Shown: one piece after another, positions 24,505 through 33,492 of the stretch
Position numbering within the stretch: position 1 is the first letter of the stretch
Layout: the number at the start of each line of letters is the position of its first letter
Assembly (NCBI GenBank): GCA_964441145.1
Contig: CAYTUB010000010.1
Location: forward strand, 1-50,736
DNA from: SHLQ01 sp964441145
GTDB taxonomy: Bacteria > Actinomycetota > Acidimicrobiia > Acidimicrobiales > SHLQ01
Direction: 5' to 3'
DNA: 50,736 bases
Made by a program: the position numbers and the translations under genes
The notes under the pieces: generated by a model
The model's database searches: none
What the model saw: only the letters and a program-made list of their open reading frames with translations
Told to the model about the DNA's origin: nothing

Positions 24505-25878
24505 ATGAAAGAAAACTTCAGCTCTTTCTCGATCACGCAAGGATCCGCGTTTGAAGGCACCGTGCTCGACGGTGTGTTGGGCGCTGGCCGACATGGCACC
24601 GTATTTCGCGGCCACCTCGGCAATCACGCACAGCCCGTTGCCATCAAGGTCGCGACGGCCGGGGCAAGCCTCGCCGGTGAGGCGATCGCTCTCGAAACTC
24701 TTGCGCACGCCAACGTCGTGCGCCTCGTCGCTTCCGAAGCACCTTCGCGAATCGCCGTCGAACTCTGCGAACAGGGAACGCTCGCCGATGTGCTGTTGGA
24801 TGGACCGCTGCCGGTGGCCCACCTTCGCAAACTCTTCGAAGGCCTGACCGCTGCCCTCCAACACATCCATGCACTGGGTTGGATTCACGGCGATATCAGT
24901 CCGAACAACATCGGGATGCGATCGCCAACCGATCCCGCGCTCATCGACTTCTCGACAGCGCGCGTCGCCGACGGACTCGAGATTGAGCAAGGCACCGAGG
25001 CCTACGCCGGAGAGCTACGGCGTGCATTGCCGTCGTTGGATATCCGCTGCGCAGCGGTCGTAGCTCTGGAGCTACTCGGTGACTCCAATCAGTCGGAGCG
25101 GGCTTTGCGTGGAGCCCTCGCCGACGTGATCGCCAGGGCTGATGGCGGGCATGACGTTTCCGTCCACGACCTGCGCGGCGCCCTCGGTAGTCCGGCTCCC
25201 ACGATTCAGGCTGGCGAACTCGCCGTACGCCAGGCACGAACCGTCGACTTCATCCCGGCCACCACTCCAACGCCCAGCGCACCACAGCGTGCAGCACGAT
25301 CAAAGGTGACAAGTCGCTTGGCGGGCGCTCCTCCCCGGCCTCCCTCTCAGACACGTGATTTTGGGCCGCGCCCTGGTGGGGACGGGCCGGAAACCGACAC
25401 CGAGGCCCAAACCACGAAGCGCCCGCTCCACCTAGTGCTGCTTGCATTCGGTATCGGGATCTCGGCCTTGGCAATCTTCGTAGCGCTGCGCCCGTCCCCC
25501 GGTCACGACATCGCGGACTCGACTACCAATGCAGGCTTGATCGTCGAACGAACAATGACCGCTGACTCGACCCTTGCGATTCATGGCGCGACATGGAGCG
25601 ACGAAACCGGCACATTGAGCACCAACTCATCACAGGAAGCGCCGAAGTTTTGGCATGTCGGCGAGCCCGGCGACATCGCCGCTATTGGCGATTGGGACTG
25701 TGATGGATCGCCGACACTGGGTGTCTTTCGACCAGCCACCGGCAACTGGTTCACCTTCAGCGACTGGAACCCTGACTCATCGTCACACGTCGAGATACTC
25801 GACCACAGCGCCGCGGGGACCGGCCTCAACGTGACCGTACGCGCCAGCGGTTGCGCTACTCCACTCGTTACGAGCTAG
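24505..25878 (+). CDS. Atypical transmembrane protein kinase with extracellular sensor-like domain
   Basis: 457 residues from the ATG at 24505 (another at 24469). Cytoplasmic kinase-like domain: glycine loop LGAGRHGTVFRG (25-36), Lys48 in VAIKVA, Glu64 in the helix C, then IHGDISPNN (128-135) where HRD is HGD, and IDFSTARV where DFG is DFS. The lobe after DFS is short and lacks a clear APE motif. A proline-rich linker (250-300) leads to one membrane helix (308-328). The outer part contains GDIAAIGDWDCDGSPTLGVF (389-408), resembling a single FG-GAP/VCBS-like blade of the GDWDGDG type. Probably a signalling receptor; activity is uncertain. It replaces nothing known in the standard gene order, so it is an insertion between hom and lysA. 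Confidence 0.75.
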   Translation: MKENFSSFSITQGSAFEGTVLDGVLGAGRHGTVFRGHLGNHAQPVAIKVATAGASLAGEAIALETLAHANVVRLVASEAPSRIAVELCEQGTLADVLLDGPLPVAHLRKLFEGLTAALQHIHALGWIHGDISPNNIGMRSPTDPALIDFSTARVADGLEIEQGTEAYAGELRRALPSLDIRCAAVVALELLGDSNQSERALRGALADVIARADGGHDVSVHDLRGALGSPAPTIQAGELAVRQARTVDFIPATTPTPSAPQRAARSKVTSRLAGAPPRPPSQTRDFGPRPGGDGPETDTEAQTTKRPLHLVLLAFGIGISALAIFVALRPSPGHDIADSTTNAGLIVERTMTADSTLAIHGATWSDETGTLSTNSSQEAPKFWHVGEPGDIAAIGDWDCDGSPTLGVFRPATGNWFTFSDWNPDSSSHVEILDHSAAGTGLNVTVRASGCATPLVTS

Positions 25879-25904
25879 TCAGACAGAAACGGGACTGTCG
25901 GGTC

Positions 25905-26969
25905 CTAGTCCCGCGACAACAATCGTCCGGCGATCGAACGTGTCCGCTCGATTGGATCCGAACCCTCGGGAAAGCCGACGGCGAGCGCAAAGGCGGCACG
26001 GTCCGACATGGGCAACGCTTTCAATGTCGCCGGCGCAAGTGCACTAAACCGACCCTGCGGGTCATCGGTCAGGTAGGGGTTAATAGCAATCCGCTCATCG
26101 GCCACGACCGCAGCACGCCGAAAAGACGCAAGATGCTCGGGCACTTCGGCGTCGATCCGTTCGCCCAACAGCGTCACGCAACGTTGCATCACCGCTTTGC
26201 CGCGCCACCTGGTGATCGTCTGGTCGAACCGATCCCAGTCGATGTTGCTCGCGGCGAGCAACATGACGTCTCGAAGGTTCGACAGCACTGGTACGGCTTG
26301 GCCGAGCGCAACGTGGTAACAGGCATGGATCAAGTGATCCGTGAAGTCGAGGGTTGGGATTTCGCGGCCTCCAATGGCCACGCGATCTGCCAACACGAAG
26401 AGATCACCAGGTCGCATCCATACGCCGAAGGGTCCAGAGGCCAACAACCGGTGCAGGTCTATCTCGACATCATTGAGTCGCAGCGTGACCGACTTTGCGA
26501 ACCGTGCGTCGAAGCCTGGCCGCAATTCAGGCTGCAGCCGGGTCGCTCCCTGGGCTTCGCACAGCGCGACAGCGTCGTCCATGTCAGGGCCAGGGATCAA
26601 CATGTCTAGGTCACGAAACGAGCGTTCGCTCGCATCCCCGGCCACCGTGTGGGCCAGCGCGGCGCCCTTCAAAAGACGGTGCTGTATCCCCCGCTCTTTG
26701 AGCATGTCCGAGAGCTGTATCGCCATCAGTTCAGTGCGCATCGTCTGCGACATGACCGCATCGTGGCGGGCGCTCATCGCTTCGAAGACCTCGGGGCTGA
26801 CCTCTAGGGCCGCGTCTTCAGCCGCCCGGATGCCAAGTCCCAGCATCCGTTCACGTTCCAACCCAGCAACGAAGTGTGTCGCATCCTCTGGAGCAACCGT
26901 GACCGGTGCCGAAACTGCAGTTCCTGGCAAGTCGAGCGAGGCGAGTTGCGAGAGTAATTCGTGCTTCAT
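25905..26969 (-). CDS. NTP_transf_5-type nucleotidyltransferase
   Basis: 354 residues. The family motif is visible: RLLKGAALAHTVAGD (99-112), then SFRDLDMLIP (117-126, two Asp of the Pol-beta-like active site), EIDLHR, and the helical C-terminal part (HACYHVALGQAVPVLSNLRDVM). This family (uncharacterised nucleotidyltransferase) is typically found beside PqqD-like genes in glycan or RiPP-type loci; the reaction is unknown. Its ATG overlaps the PqqD-like stop by four bases, so the pair is co-translated. It ends 26 bases from the convergent kinase gene. Confidence 0.82.
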   Translation of the reverse strand: MKHELLSQLASLDLPGTAVSAPVTVAPEDATHFVAGLERERMLGLGIRAAEDAALEVSPEVFEAMSARHDAVMSQTMRTELMAIQLSDMLKERGIQHRLLKGAALAHTVAGDASERSFRDLDMLIPGPDMDDAVALCEAQGATRLQPELRPGFDARFAKSVTLRLNDVEIDLHRLLASGPFGVWMRPGDLFVLADRVAIGGREIPTLDFTDHLIHACYHVALGQAVPVLSNLRDVMLLAASNIDWDRFDQTITRWRGKAVMQRCVTLLGERIDAEVPEHLASFRRAAVVADERIAINPYLTDDPQGRFSALAPATLKALPMSDRAAFALAVGFPEGSDPIERTRSIAGRLLSRD

Positions 26970-27247
26970 GTCGCCACCACCAGCGATGCGTCGATCAGGG
27001 ATCGAAGCCCAGCCTCAACTCCTGCAGCGATCACCTCAGGTGGGTCAGAAAATTGTCGTTGAAGCTCGACGGCTAGTTGTTCGGCGATTGGAAAGTCGAC
27101 GAGCAGGTCCCAAATCAGCGGCGCTGATCCGGCGAGCTGAGTCGGATTCTCCGAACCGACAGCTTGCACGAGACGACGTCCGCCGGAGAGCCGACGCTCA
27201 ACGTGCGGAACTCGCTCGTAGCGGTACGCACTTCCTTCAACGACCAT
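26966..27247 (-). CDS. PqqD-family protein (RiPP-recognition-like winged helix)
   Basis: 93 residues with the PqqD layout: short strands at the start (YRYERVPHVERRLSGGRRLVQA), then APLIWDLLVDFPIAEQLAVELQ and a final helix GLRSLIDASLVV. PqqD-like domains bind peptide leaders for modifying enzymes. No radical-SAM enzyme or precursor peptide is visible nearby, and the partner gene is a nucleotidyltransferase. It starts four bases after the lysA stop (27251), so it is read with argS and lysA. Confidence 0.75.
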   Translation of the reverse strand: MVVEGSAYRYERVPHVERRLSGGRRLVQAVGSENPTQLAGSAPLIWDLLVDFPIAEQLAVELQRQFSDPPEVIAAGVEAGLRSLIDASLVVAT

Positions 27248-27250
27248 ACA

Positions 27251-28546
27251 TCACCCTTCGCGTCGGAGCAGATCGTCGAGCGTTTCTCGCCGTACGACGA
27301 GGCGCGCGTTACCGCCCGCACAAAAGACGACGGGTGGCCTCGGCACGGCGTTGTAGTTCGAGCCCATGGAGTGACCGTACGCACCAGTAACCGGAGTCGC
27401 CAAGATATCCCCGACACTAATGTCGCTAGGAACGGCACCATCTCGGACGAGAACATCACCAGATTCGCAGTGTTTGCCGACGATCGTGACCGTGAGATCT
27501 CGCTCCGCTGCAGGACGCGATGGCAGGAACGATTCATAGCCACTGCCGTACAGAACCGGCCGGGGGTTGTCGCTCATGCCCCCGTCGACGGCGACATAGG
27601 TACGGATGCCTTCGAGAGGCTTGATTGTCCCGACGGTGTAGGCGGTGATCGCCGCCGAGGCGGCAATGGCACGCCCTGGCTCGGCCAGAACGCGTGCATC
27701 AATACCGGCTGACCGCAGAGCATCGTGCACCACGTGTGCCCACGCGGTGATCGAGGAGCCCTCCTCCCCCATCACGTAGGGGACGCCCAATCCGCCGCCG
27801 ACCGACACCTCTTTAAGGCCATGAGGTTGGGCAACGTTGGCGATGACCTCCGCGGCCTTTGCGAAGGAGCCAACGCGAAACACCTGGGAGCCAATATGGG
27901 CGTGAACGCCACGAAGATCCATCGATGCAGACGCGGCGGCGCGAGCAATCGCCTGCTCAGCCAGCCCCGTCGAAACCGTGAACCCGAACTTCGAGTCGTC
28001 TCGACCAGTCGCGATGTACTCGTGTGTATGTGCCTCTACCCCGGGGGTGATGCGCACAAGAATTGCCGGCGCCGGAAGACCCTCACTATGTAGCTCGTCG
28101 AGGCGATCCATCTCATCGAAGCTGTCGACGACGATGCGCCCGATGCCCTCGGTGATCGCCGTGCGCAACTCATCGATCGACTTGTTGTTGCCGTGGAAGA
28201 CAAGGTTCTTGGCCGGCACCCCACCATGACGGGCGATGTGGAACTCTCCCGCCGTGGACACATCGATGTCCATGCCTTCTTCATAGACCAGGCGCGCCAT
28301 TTCGGTGCAAAGAAACGCTTTGCTCGCATAGGCAACTCCCGGGCCAAAGGCCTCGACTGCCTCACGGGCGCGCGAGCGCAGGTGTTCCTCGTCGTAGATA
28401 AAGAGTGGCGTGCCATATTCGGCGACGAGTTCCGTGACCGAACAGCCACCGATGGTCAACCCGCCATCGTCACCAATAGCGGCGCTGTCGGGCAGCAGCG
28501 AAAAAGGAATAGGAGCGCTGTCTCGCTCGGCACTCTCCTCAGACAT
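27251..28546 (-). CDS. lysA: Diaminopimelate decarboxylase
   Basis: 431 residues from the ATG at 28546 (an in-frame ATG at 28558 is equally possible). Alanine-racemase-like PLP barrel with YASKAFLC (PLP lysine), HGNNKS, HAHIGSQVF, GGGLGVPY, AEPGR and the C-terminal HCESGDVLVRDG and GAYGHSMGSNYN. It makes L-lysine from meso-diaminopimelate. The start overlaps the argS stop by eight bases. Order argS-lysA-hom is the actinobacterial standard, here separated from hom by the PqqD pair and the kinase. Confidence 0.95.
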   Translation of the reverse strand: MSEESAERDSAPIPFSLLPDSAAIGDDGGLTIGGCSVTELVAEYGTPLFIYDEEHLRSRAREAVEAFGPGVAYASKAFLCTEMARLVYEEGMDIDVSTAGEFHIARHGGVPAKNLVFHGNNKSIDELRTAITEGIGRIVVDSFDEMDRLDELHSEGLPAPAILVRITPGVEAHTHEYIATGRDDSKFGFTVSTGLAEQAIARAAASASMDLRGVHAHIGSQVFRVGSFAKAAEVIANVAQPHGLKEVSVGGGLGVPYVMGEEGSSITAWAHVVHDALRSAGIDARVLAEPGRAIAASAAITAYTVGTIKPLEGIRTYVAVDGGMSDNPRPVLYGSGYESFLPSRPAAERDLTVTIVGKHCESGDVLVRDGAVPSDISVGDILATPVTGAYGHSMGSNYNAVPRPPVVFCAGGNARLVVRRETLDDLLRREG

Positions 28547-30191
28547 CTGAAACCCCATCTTCGACTTCGTCGCTCCACATGGATTCTGGGGCGGACACGC
28601 CCAGCAGAGTAAGCCCGTTGGAAAGGCCGATGCGCGCTGCTTCAGCCAACCACAACCGGGCCTGGGTCTGCTCGGGCGACACACCGTCTCCCATGACGTA
28701 ACAGGCCTGATAGAAGCCGTGGAAAGCCGCAGCGAGATCGCGCACCCACTGGACCACTCGATGAGGGGCCCGTTCTCGACCTGCCAGCGCAATCACACTT
28801 GGGCCGGTGAACAACGCACGCAAGACGTCGAGTTCACGATCGTTTACCAACACGCCGAGGTCGACATCGTCGAGAGGAGATCGCTCGATCCCAGCCTCGG
28901 CAGCCTTGTTCTGGATCGAACGGATCCGAGCATGCGCGTACTGGGTATAGAACACCGGGTTGTCCATTGCCTGAGACGCCGCAGCCTCAAGGTCAAAGGT
29001 CTGTTGTGCGTCGACGGACTGCAACAGATAGGTGAAACGCGTGGCGTCAGCACCAACCTCGTCAACCACCTCGCGTAGCTCCACGATGTCGCCCGACCGC
29101 TTGGACAACTTCACCTCGTCATCACCACGCATCAAGCGAACCATCTGCGTCACCCGGACATCGAGGTCGTCCGCGTCGTTGCCGAGCGCCGACATCGCTG
29201 CTTTCATCCGCGCGATATAACCATGATGATCGGCGCCCCACACATTGACCAGCGCATCGGACCGGTCGAACTTGACCGCGTGATACGCGATGTCTGGCGT
29301 GAGATAGGTGTAATCGCCATCGGACTTCACGAGCACTCTGTCTTTGTCGTCGCCAAACTCGGTGCTTCGCAGCCAGACGGCAGCATCCTCGTCAAAGATC
29401 ATGTCTCGTTCACGCAACGTCGACAGCGCCGTATCGATCCGGCCGTCATCGAGCAAAGTGCGCTCGGAGAACCAGATGTCGAACTCGATACCCAAAGATG
29501 CGAGCACCTCGGCCTGATCTTGTTTGGCCCGGGCGTACCCCCACTCGCGAACGGCCACCAGGTCGTCTACATCGAGATCGTCGGGCATCTCGCCAGCCCA
29601 ATCAATGATGTACTGCCCGCGGTATCCATCCTCTGGCGGTTCCTCACCCTTTGCGCGCGCTTGGAGCGACTTGGCATAGGTCTCCATCTGGACGCCGCGG
29701 TCGTTGATATAGGTCTCGCGTACAACGTCGAAACCGTTCCACTCAAGGACCGACGAAAGCGCATCGCCATAAATCGCGCCGCGGCCGTGGCCCGCGTGCA
29801 AGGGGCCGGTGGGGTTCGCGCTGACGAACTCGACGTTGACCGTTGTCCCAGCCCCACTGTCGTTGGCGCCAAAGCCCGATCCAGCGTCGACCACCTGGCG
29901 CAAGACATCGTGAAGCCAGGTGTCGGTCAGCCGGAAGTTAATGAAACCCGGTCCTGCGATTTCGATACCTGCGACGTGTTCGATCTTTTGTTCTTCGAGG
30001 TGGCTAACGAGACGACCCGCGAGCTCGCGTGGATTCGTTGCTGCTTGCTTCGCTGTGGCGAGGGCAACATTGGAAGACCAGTCGCCATGATCACGGTTCG
30101 CGGGCTGTTCCAGGCCGATCTCCGCGGGGGCGTCGACGCCAACGGCCGTGCACGCAGCGGCCAGGGCCGCACACAAATGGTCTTGGATCAT
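28539..30191 (-). CDS. argS: Arginyl-tRNA synthetase
   Basis: 550 residues from the ATG at 30191, with GGAG nine bases upstream. The frame stays open to 30443 only because it crosses the antisense of the tRNA-Arg gene. Class I motifs: HIGH form LHAGHGRG and KMSKS form VKLSKRSGD. Anticodon-binding DALR domain at the C-terminus (FYTQYAHARIRSI onward). The tRNA-Arg gene lies head-to-head 69 bases upstream. Confidence 0.96.
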   Translation of the reverse strand: MIQDHLCAALAAACTAVGVDAPAEIGLEQPANRDHGDWSSNVALATAKQAATNPRELAGRLVSHLEEQKIEHVAGIEIAGPGFINFRLTDTWLHDVLRQVVDAGSGFGANDSGAGTTVNVEFVSANPTGPLHAGHGRGAIYGDALSSVLEWNGFDVVRETYINDRGVQMETYAKSLQARAKGEEPPEDGYRGQYIIDWAGEMPDDLDVDDLVAVREWGYARAKQDQAEVLASLGIEFDIWFSERTLLDDGRIDTALSTLRERDMIFDEDAAVWLRSTEFGDDKDRVLVKSDGDYTYLTPDIAYHAVKFDRSDALVNVWGADHHGYIARMKAAMSALGNDADDLDVRVTQMVRLMRGDDEVKLSKRSGDIVELREVVDEVGADATRFTYLLQSVDAQQTFDLEAAASQAMDNPVFYTQYAHARIRSIQNKAAEAGIERSPLDDVDLGVLVNDRELDVLRALFTGPSVIALAGRERAPHRVVQWVRDLAAAFHGFYQACYVMGDGVSPEQTQARLWLAEAARIGLSNGLTLLGVSAPESMWSDEVEDGVSDV

Positions 30192-30260
30192 GAGGTCTCC
30201 GCGTGTCGCTTTTGCTTGGTGAACGAAGTCGCCCATGTTATCGCTAGGCTCAGCGACCAA

Positions 30261-30332
30261 GCCCTCGTAGCTCAGGGGATAGAGCATCGGCCTCCGGAGC
30301 CGTGAGCGCAGGTTCGAATCCTGCCGAGGGCG
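30261..30332 (+). tRNA. tRNA-Arg, anticodon CCG
   Basis: A complete cloverleaf of 72 bases. Acceptor gccctcg pairs fully with cgagggc; D-arm gctc/gagc; anticodon loop ctccgga with CCG at 30294-30296; T-arm gcagg-ttcgaat-cctgc; discriminator g at 30332. The first pair of the anticodon stem (T30287 with T30303) is a mismatch. CCA is not encoded. It is divergent from argS, the enzyme that charges it, as in other actinobacteria. Confidence 0.95.
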
Positions 30333-30405
30333 CTTTTGGTTCCATCGCAGATCCGGCCTACTCTCAGACCTTGGGGGCAGATAGATGCCCGGCAACGGAG
30401 TAGGA

Positions 30406-33351
30406 ATGTCGAGTAACGACGAGCCAGCGAGTGAGAGCGACAACGCACAAGTCAGTGGAGCCGAGGGGGAAACCTCGCCTCACAACAGCGATGACGCTGC
30501 TCCTAGTTGGCCATTGAATACAGCCGAACGACTTGAAACCGCGAGCGCCGAGCGGATCGAGTTGCGCGAGCTCGAGGGTGAACTCCGCGCCACCAGAAGC
30601 GAACTCGAACGCCAGCGCGGCGAGGTCGACGCCCAACGACGCACACTCGTACGCCAGCGAGCGGCAATCGAACTCGACCAAAGAGAGCTACGCGCCGCAG
30701 AACGATCTCTCGAGCAACAACGCGAGAAGGTCGACGCAGAGCGCGGTGCACTCACCGTTGCTTCAACAAACTTGGCGAGCGAGCAACGCACCTCCGAATC
30801 AGCCAACGACGAGCTGCGCCGAGAGCAAGTTCGAGTCGACGCTCTACGCAAAGAGCTACACGAACAACAAGAAGCACTCGTCGAAGCACAGGAACGTCTG
30901 GTCAAAGAACGCGACGAGCATGAATTCCAGGTGGGCACCCTCGCCGAGCAAGAAGCTGAACTCGAGGAGCGCGTTGCGGAGCTTCGAGCAAAAGCCTCAG
31001 AACTCGGAAGGCTCAACCACGAGCTCGCAGGAAGCGATGCTGAGCTGGCCGAACGCGAATCTCTCCTCAAGGCGAAGGCGCAGAACATTACCGCCGAAGA
31101 CGAACGCCTGAGCCTTGCCGATACCGAACTCGTCACCCGAGCAAACCATCTCTCGGTTCGAGGACTCGAAATCGATCGTCGTGAAGCCGAGTTGGCCGAA
31201 GATGAAGCTCAGCTCAAGAGGCAACAAGCTGACCGCGAACGAGATCGCATTGAGCTCAACGCCACACGAGAAGCAATCGAAGCCGAACAACAAGAACTCC
31301 GATCTCTCGCCTCGACACTTTCGACACAGCGCGAAGCCGTCCTGGCCGAGAAGCGCCGCCACGAACTTGAACTCGCTGAGCTCAAGGACAGCAACGCCAC
31401 AGAAATCGTCGACATCAAGCACGCCGCGCTCACACGGACCGCCGAGATCCACGCCGAAAACCACGAACTCGATGAACGGGCCGAAGAACTCGACCGCCGG
31501 CGCCTCGGCTTAGCAGCCGAAGCAGATCAGCTCGATGGTGCCCGTGAAGACATGCGCATCGAGCGAGACGACATCGAGGCCGAGCGCGCAATCCTCGCTC
31601 AACAATCTGAAGAGCTCGACCAGCTCGAAGACGAACTCAACGAGCGTCGACATGACCTCAACTCGCTCAACGAGCACGAGGCAGACCTTGCGGCTCGACA
31701 GATACAGCTCGATGAACTTGAGACCCAGATCGTCGTGCGCTCAGCTGAAGCTGATGAACGAATAGCCCACGTTCGTGAGCGTGAAGCCGAAGCCGCCGAA
31801 CTCGAGGTCCAAATTGCCGACGTCGAGCAGCGCCGGGCACAACTCGAAGACGAACGCACCAAGCTCAATGCAAAGCAGGATTCTCAACGGCGACTTCTGG
31901 CGCAGATCCAACTCGAAGCCACCAACCTCGACTCGACCCAGCAGGCCATCACCGAGCGGGCGATTGGGTTGCGCGATCAGACCGCCCATCTCGATCGCCA
32001 AGATGAACTCATCGTGGAGCGTTCTGAGGTCCTGCGAGCCCGCCACGGCGAGCTGGTCGATCTCACCGAATCCCTCGACACCGAGGAACGTCGTTTGGAA
32101 GAGCGTCTAGCGGCGCTTGGCGAACAGCACGCAGCCGTGAGTGCTCGCTCACAGGAACTCGAGCAGCTCGCGACGCATCTCGACCGACGCGAGAGCGCTA
32201 TTCAGCAACGCCGACGACAACAAGAAGAGTCACAACTTGAGCTCGACGCTCTCGACTCGGAGATCTTCCGAACGAGCGAAGCGCTCGACAAGCGGGTCAT
32301 CGACCTGAGCAAGCGAGAACACGAAATCGAAGCTCGAGAGGTCGCCTACCGAAACGACCGAGCCGGGATCATCGAACGGTTCTCGACGTTGGAGAAGGAT
32401 CGCGAACGACTCCAGCAAGCTGAGGAGCTCGTCAATCGCCTCGAGACGGATCGAGAAAGCATCGATCAAGAGTTCATCCTCATTAGGCGCCGTCGAGAAG
32501 AAATCGCCGCCGAACGTGCGCAGCTTGCCGGAGTGGCCGAACAGACCCAAACCGCTGCCGCGCATCTCGATGAGGAATACAACCTTCTCAAGCAGGAACG
32601 TGAAGACGTCAGCGCCCAGCGCGCCACCCTGGTAAATCAGCGGGCTCTGCTCGACGAAACCGATGCAGCCTTGCGAACCCGTCGCCACCAATATCAGAGC
32701 GAGGATCTCGCCCTGCAAGCCGACACCGAACGCCTTGGTGAGCGACGCCGTCGTCTCGCCGAGGAGCGCGAGAGGGTCGGCGAAGCTGGAACCGAGCTGC
32801 AAGCAATGCGCGACAACCTCGAGGCGCAACGGGCGACCCTGGAGAACGAAGCGGCGGAGCTTGATGCGGATCGCCATCGAGCCCGCCAGCGCCGAGCGAC
32901 GATGGCCAGCCAGATCACCGACATGGAATCTCGTGCCCGTGGCGTCCAGCAACGGATCAATGAGATCTCGCTCGACGAGCAACGACTCGAGGAAGCGCGT
33001 CGACAGACAGAATCCGCGGCTCATGAGTTGGTCGAGAAGCAACGTGCCCAAAGCGCCGAAGCCGAGCGACTTGCCGAACAGCACGAACGGCTCACCCTCG
33101 AGCGCACCGACCTGCTGGAAAAGCGCAAAGAAGTCGCAGCTGAGCGGTCGCGTATCGATGCGCTTTGGAAGGTGGTTGACGAACACCGTTCCAGCAGCGC
33201 AGACCTCGCGAGAGAACTACAGGACACCCCAGATGCAGCCGCGACGGCCCACGGGGTCATCGATCTCACCCAAAGCAATAATGACGGCTCCGGTACCGCA
33301 GAAAGTGGCCATGCGAGCCCCGCTGATGCAGGACGACCTCCGCAGGGCTAA
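30406..33351 (+). CDS. Giant helical coiled-coil protein 1
   Basis: 981 residues from the ATG at 30406 (988 if the ATG at 30385 is used; both have G-rich sequence upstream). The N-terminal 45 residues are acidic and disordered, ending in SWPLNTAERL. The next roughly 900 residues contain no proline and no cysteine and consist of Glu/Arg/Gln/Leu/Ala helix. In the first part a hydrophobic residue recurs every seven positions (for example in ELERQRGEV, DAQRRTL, VRQRAAI). The tail after LQDTPDAA is disordered. There is no signal peptide or membrane helix, so it is cytoplasmic. Near the end is AAERSRIDALWKVVDEHR, shared in form with the next gene. It could be a Scy/FilP-like cytoskeletal or scaffold protein, or a long single alpha-helix spacer; I recognise no named family. 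Confidence 0.8.
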   Translation: MSSNDEPASESDNAQVSGAEGETSPHNSDDAAPSWPLNTAERLETASAERIELRELEGELRATRSELERQRGEVDAQRRTLVRQRAAIELDQRELRAAERSLEQQREKVDAERGALTVASTNLASEQRTSESANDELRREQVRVDALRKELHEQQEALVEAQERLVKERDEHEFQVGTLAEQEAELEERVAELRAKASELGRLNHELAGSDAELAERESLLKAKAQNITAEDERLSLADTELVTRANHLSVRGLEIDRREAELAEDEAQLKRQQADRERDRIELNATREAIEAEQQELRSLASTLSTQREAVLAEKRRHELELAELKDSNATEIVDIKHAALTRTAEIHAENHELDERAEELDRRRLGLAAEADQLDGAREDMRIERDDIEAERAILAQQSEELDQLEDELNERRHDLNSLNEHEADLAARQIQLDELETQIVVRSAEADERIAHVREREAEAAELEVQIADVEQRRAQLEDERTKLNAKQDSQRRLLAQIQLEATNLDSTQQAITERAIGLRDQTAHLDRQDELIVERSEVLRARHGELVDLTESLDTEERRLEERLAALGEQHAAVSARSQELEQLATHLDRRESAIQQRRRQQEESQLELDALDSEIFRTSEALDKRVIDLSKREHEIEAREVAYRNDRAGIIERFSTLEKDRERLQQAEELVNRLETDRESIDQEFILIRRRREEIAAERAQLAGVAEQTQTAAAHLDEEYNLLKQEREDVSAQRATLVNQRALLDETDAALRTRRHQYQSEDLALQADTERLGERRRRLAEERERVGEAGTELQAMRDNLEAQRATLENEAAELDADRHRARQRRATMASQITDMESRARGVQQRINEISLDEQRLEEARRQTESAAHELVEKQRAQSAEAERLAEQHERLTLERTDLLEKRKEVAAERSRIDALWKVVDEHRSSSADLARELQDTPDAAATAHGVIDLTQSNNDGSGTAESGHASPADAGRPPQG

Positions 33352-33492
33352 CGACTGCCTGCTCATCGACCGATTTACTGTAAAGCGTGCTGAAATTTTC
33401 TTCGAGGAAGTGTCCACAAATCCGCCCCTCCCAGATACGTTCGGGGAGCACTTCTTCCCCTATGCTCAAGCAAGACCTACCAGCGAGCGTTC
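33352..33492 (+). promoter_or_regulatory. Intergenic region between the two coiled-coil genes
   Basis: 141 bases, more A/T-rich than the flanks, with tttactgtaaag at about 33373-33384 and an imperfect inverted pair gaggaagtg/cacttcttc (about 33403-33459). The length and composition suggest the second gene has its own promoter, though the two could also be read together. Confidence 0.3.

Noticed and set aside
28547..28792. N-terminal extension of LysA
   Set aside because: It runs antiparallel in frame within argS coding DNA; lysA homologues start near the ATG at 28546.
30192..30443. N-terminal extension of ArgS (DSNLRSRLRRPMLYPLS)
   Set aside because: This is the translated antisense of the tRNA-Arg gene at 30261-30332; the true start is at 30191.
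30480..31136. Serine-rich minus-strand frame over the coiled-coil gene
   Set aside because: Complementary reading of Glu/Arg-rich codons gives long Ser/Arg/Leu frames; there are several such frames over both coiled-coil genes.
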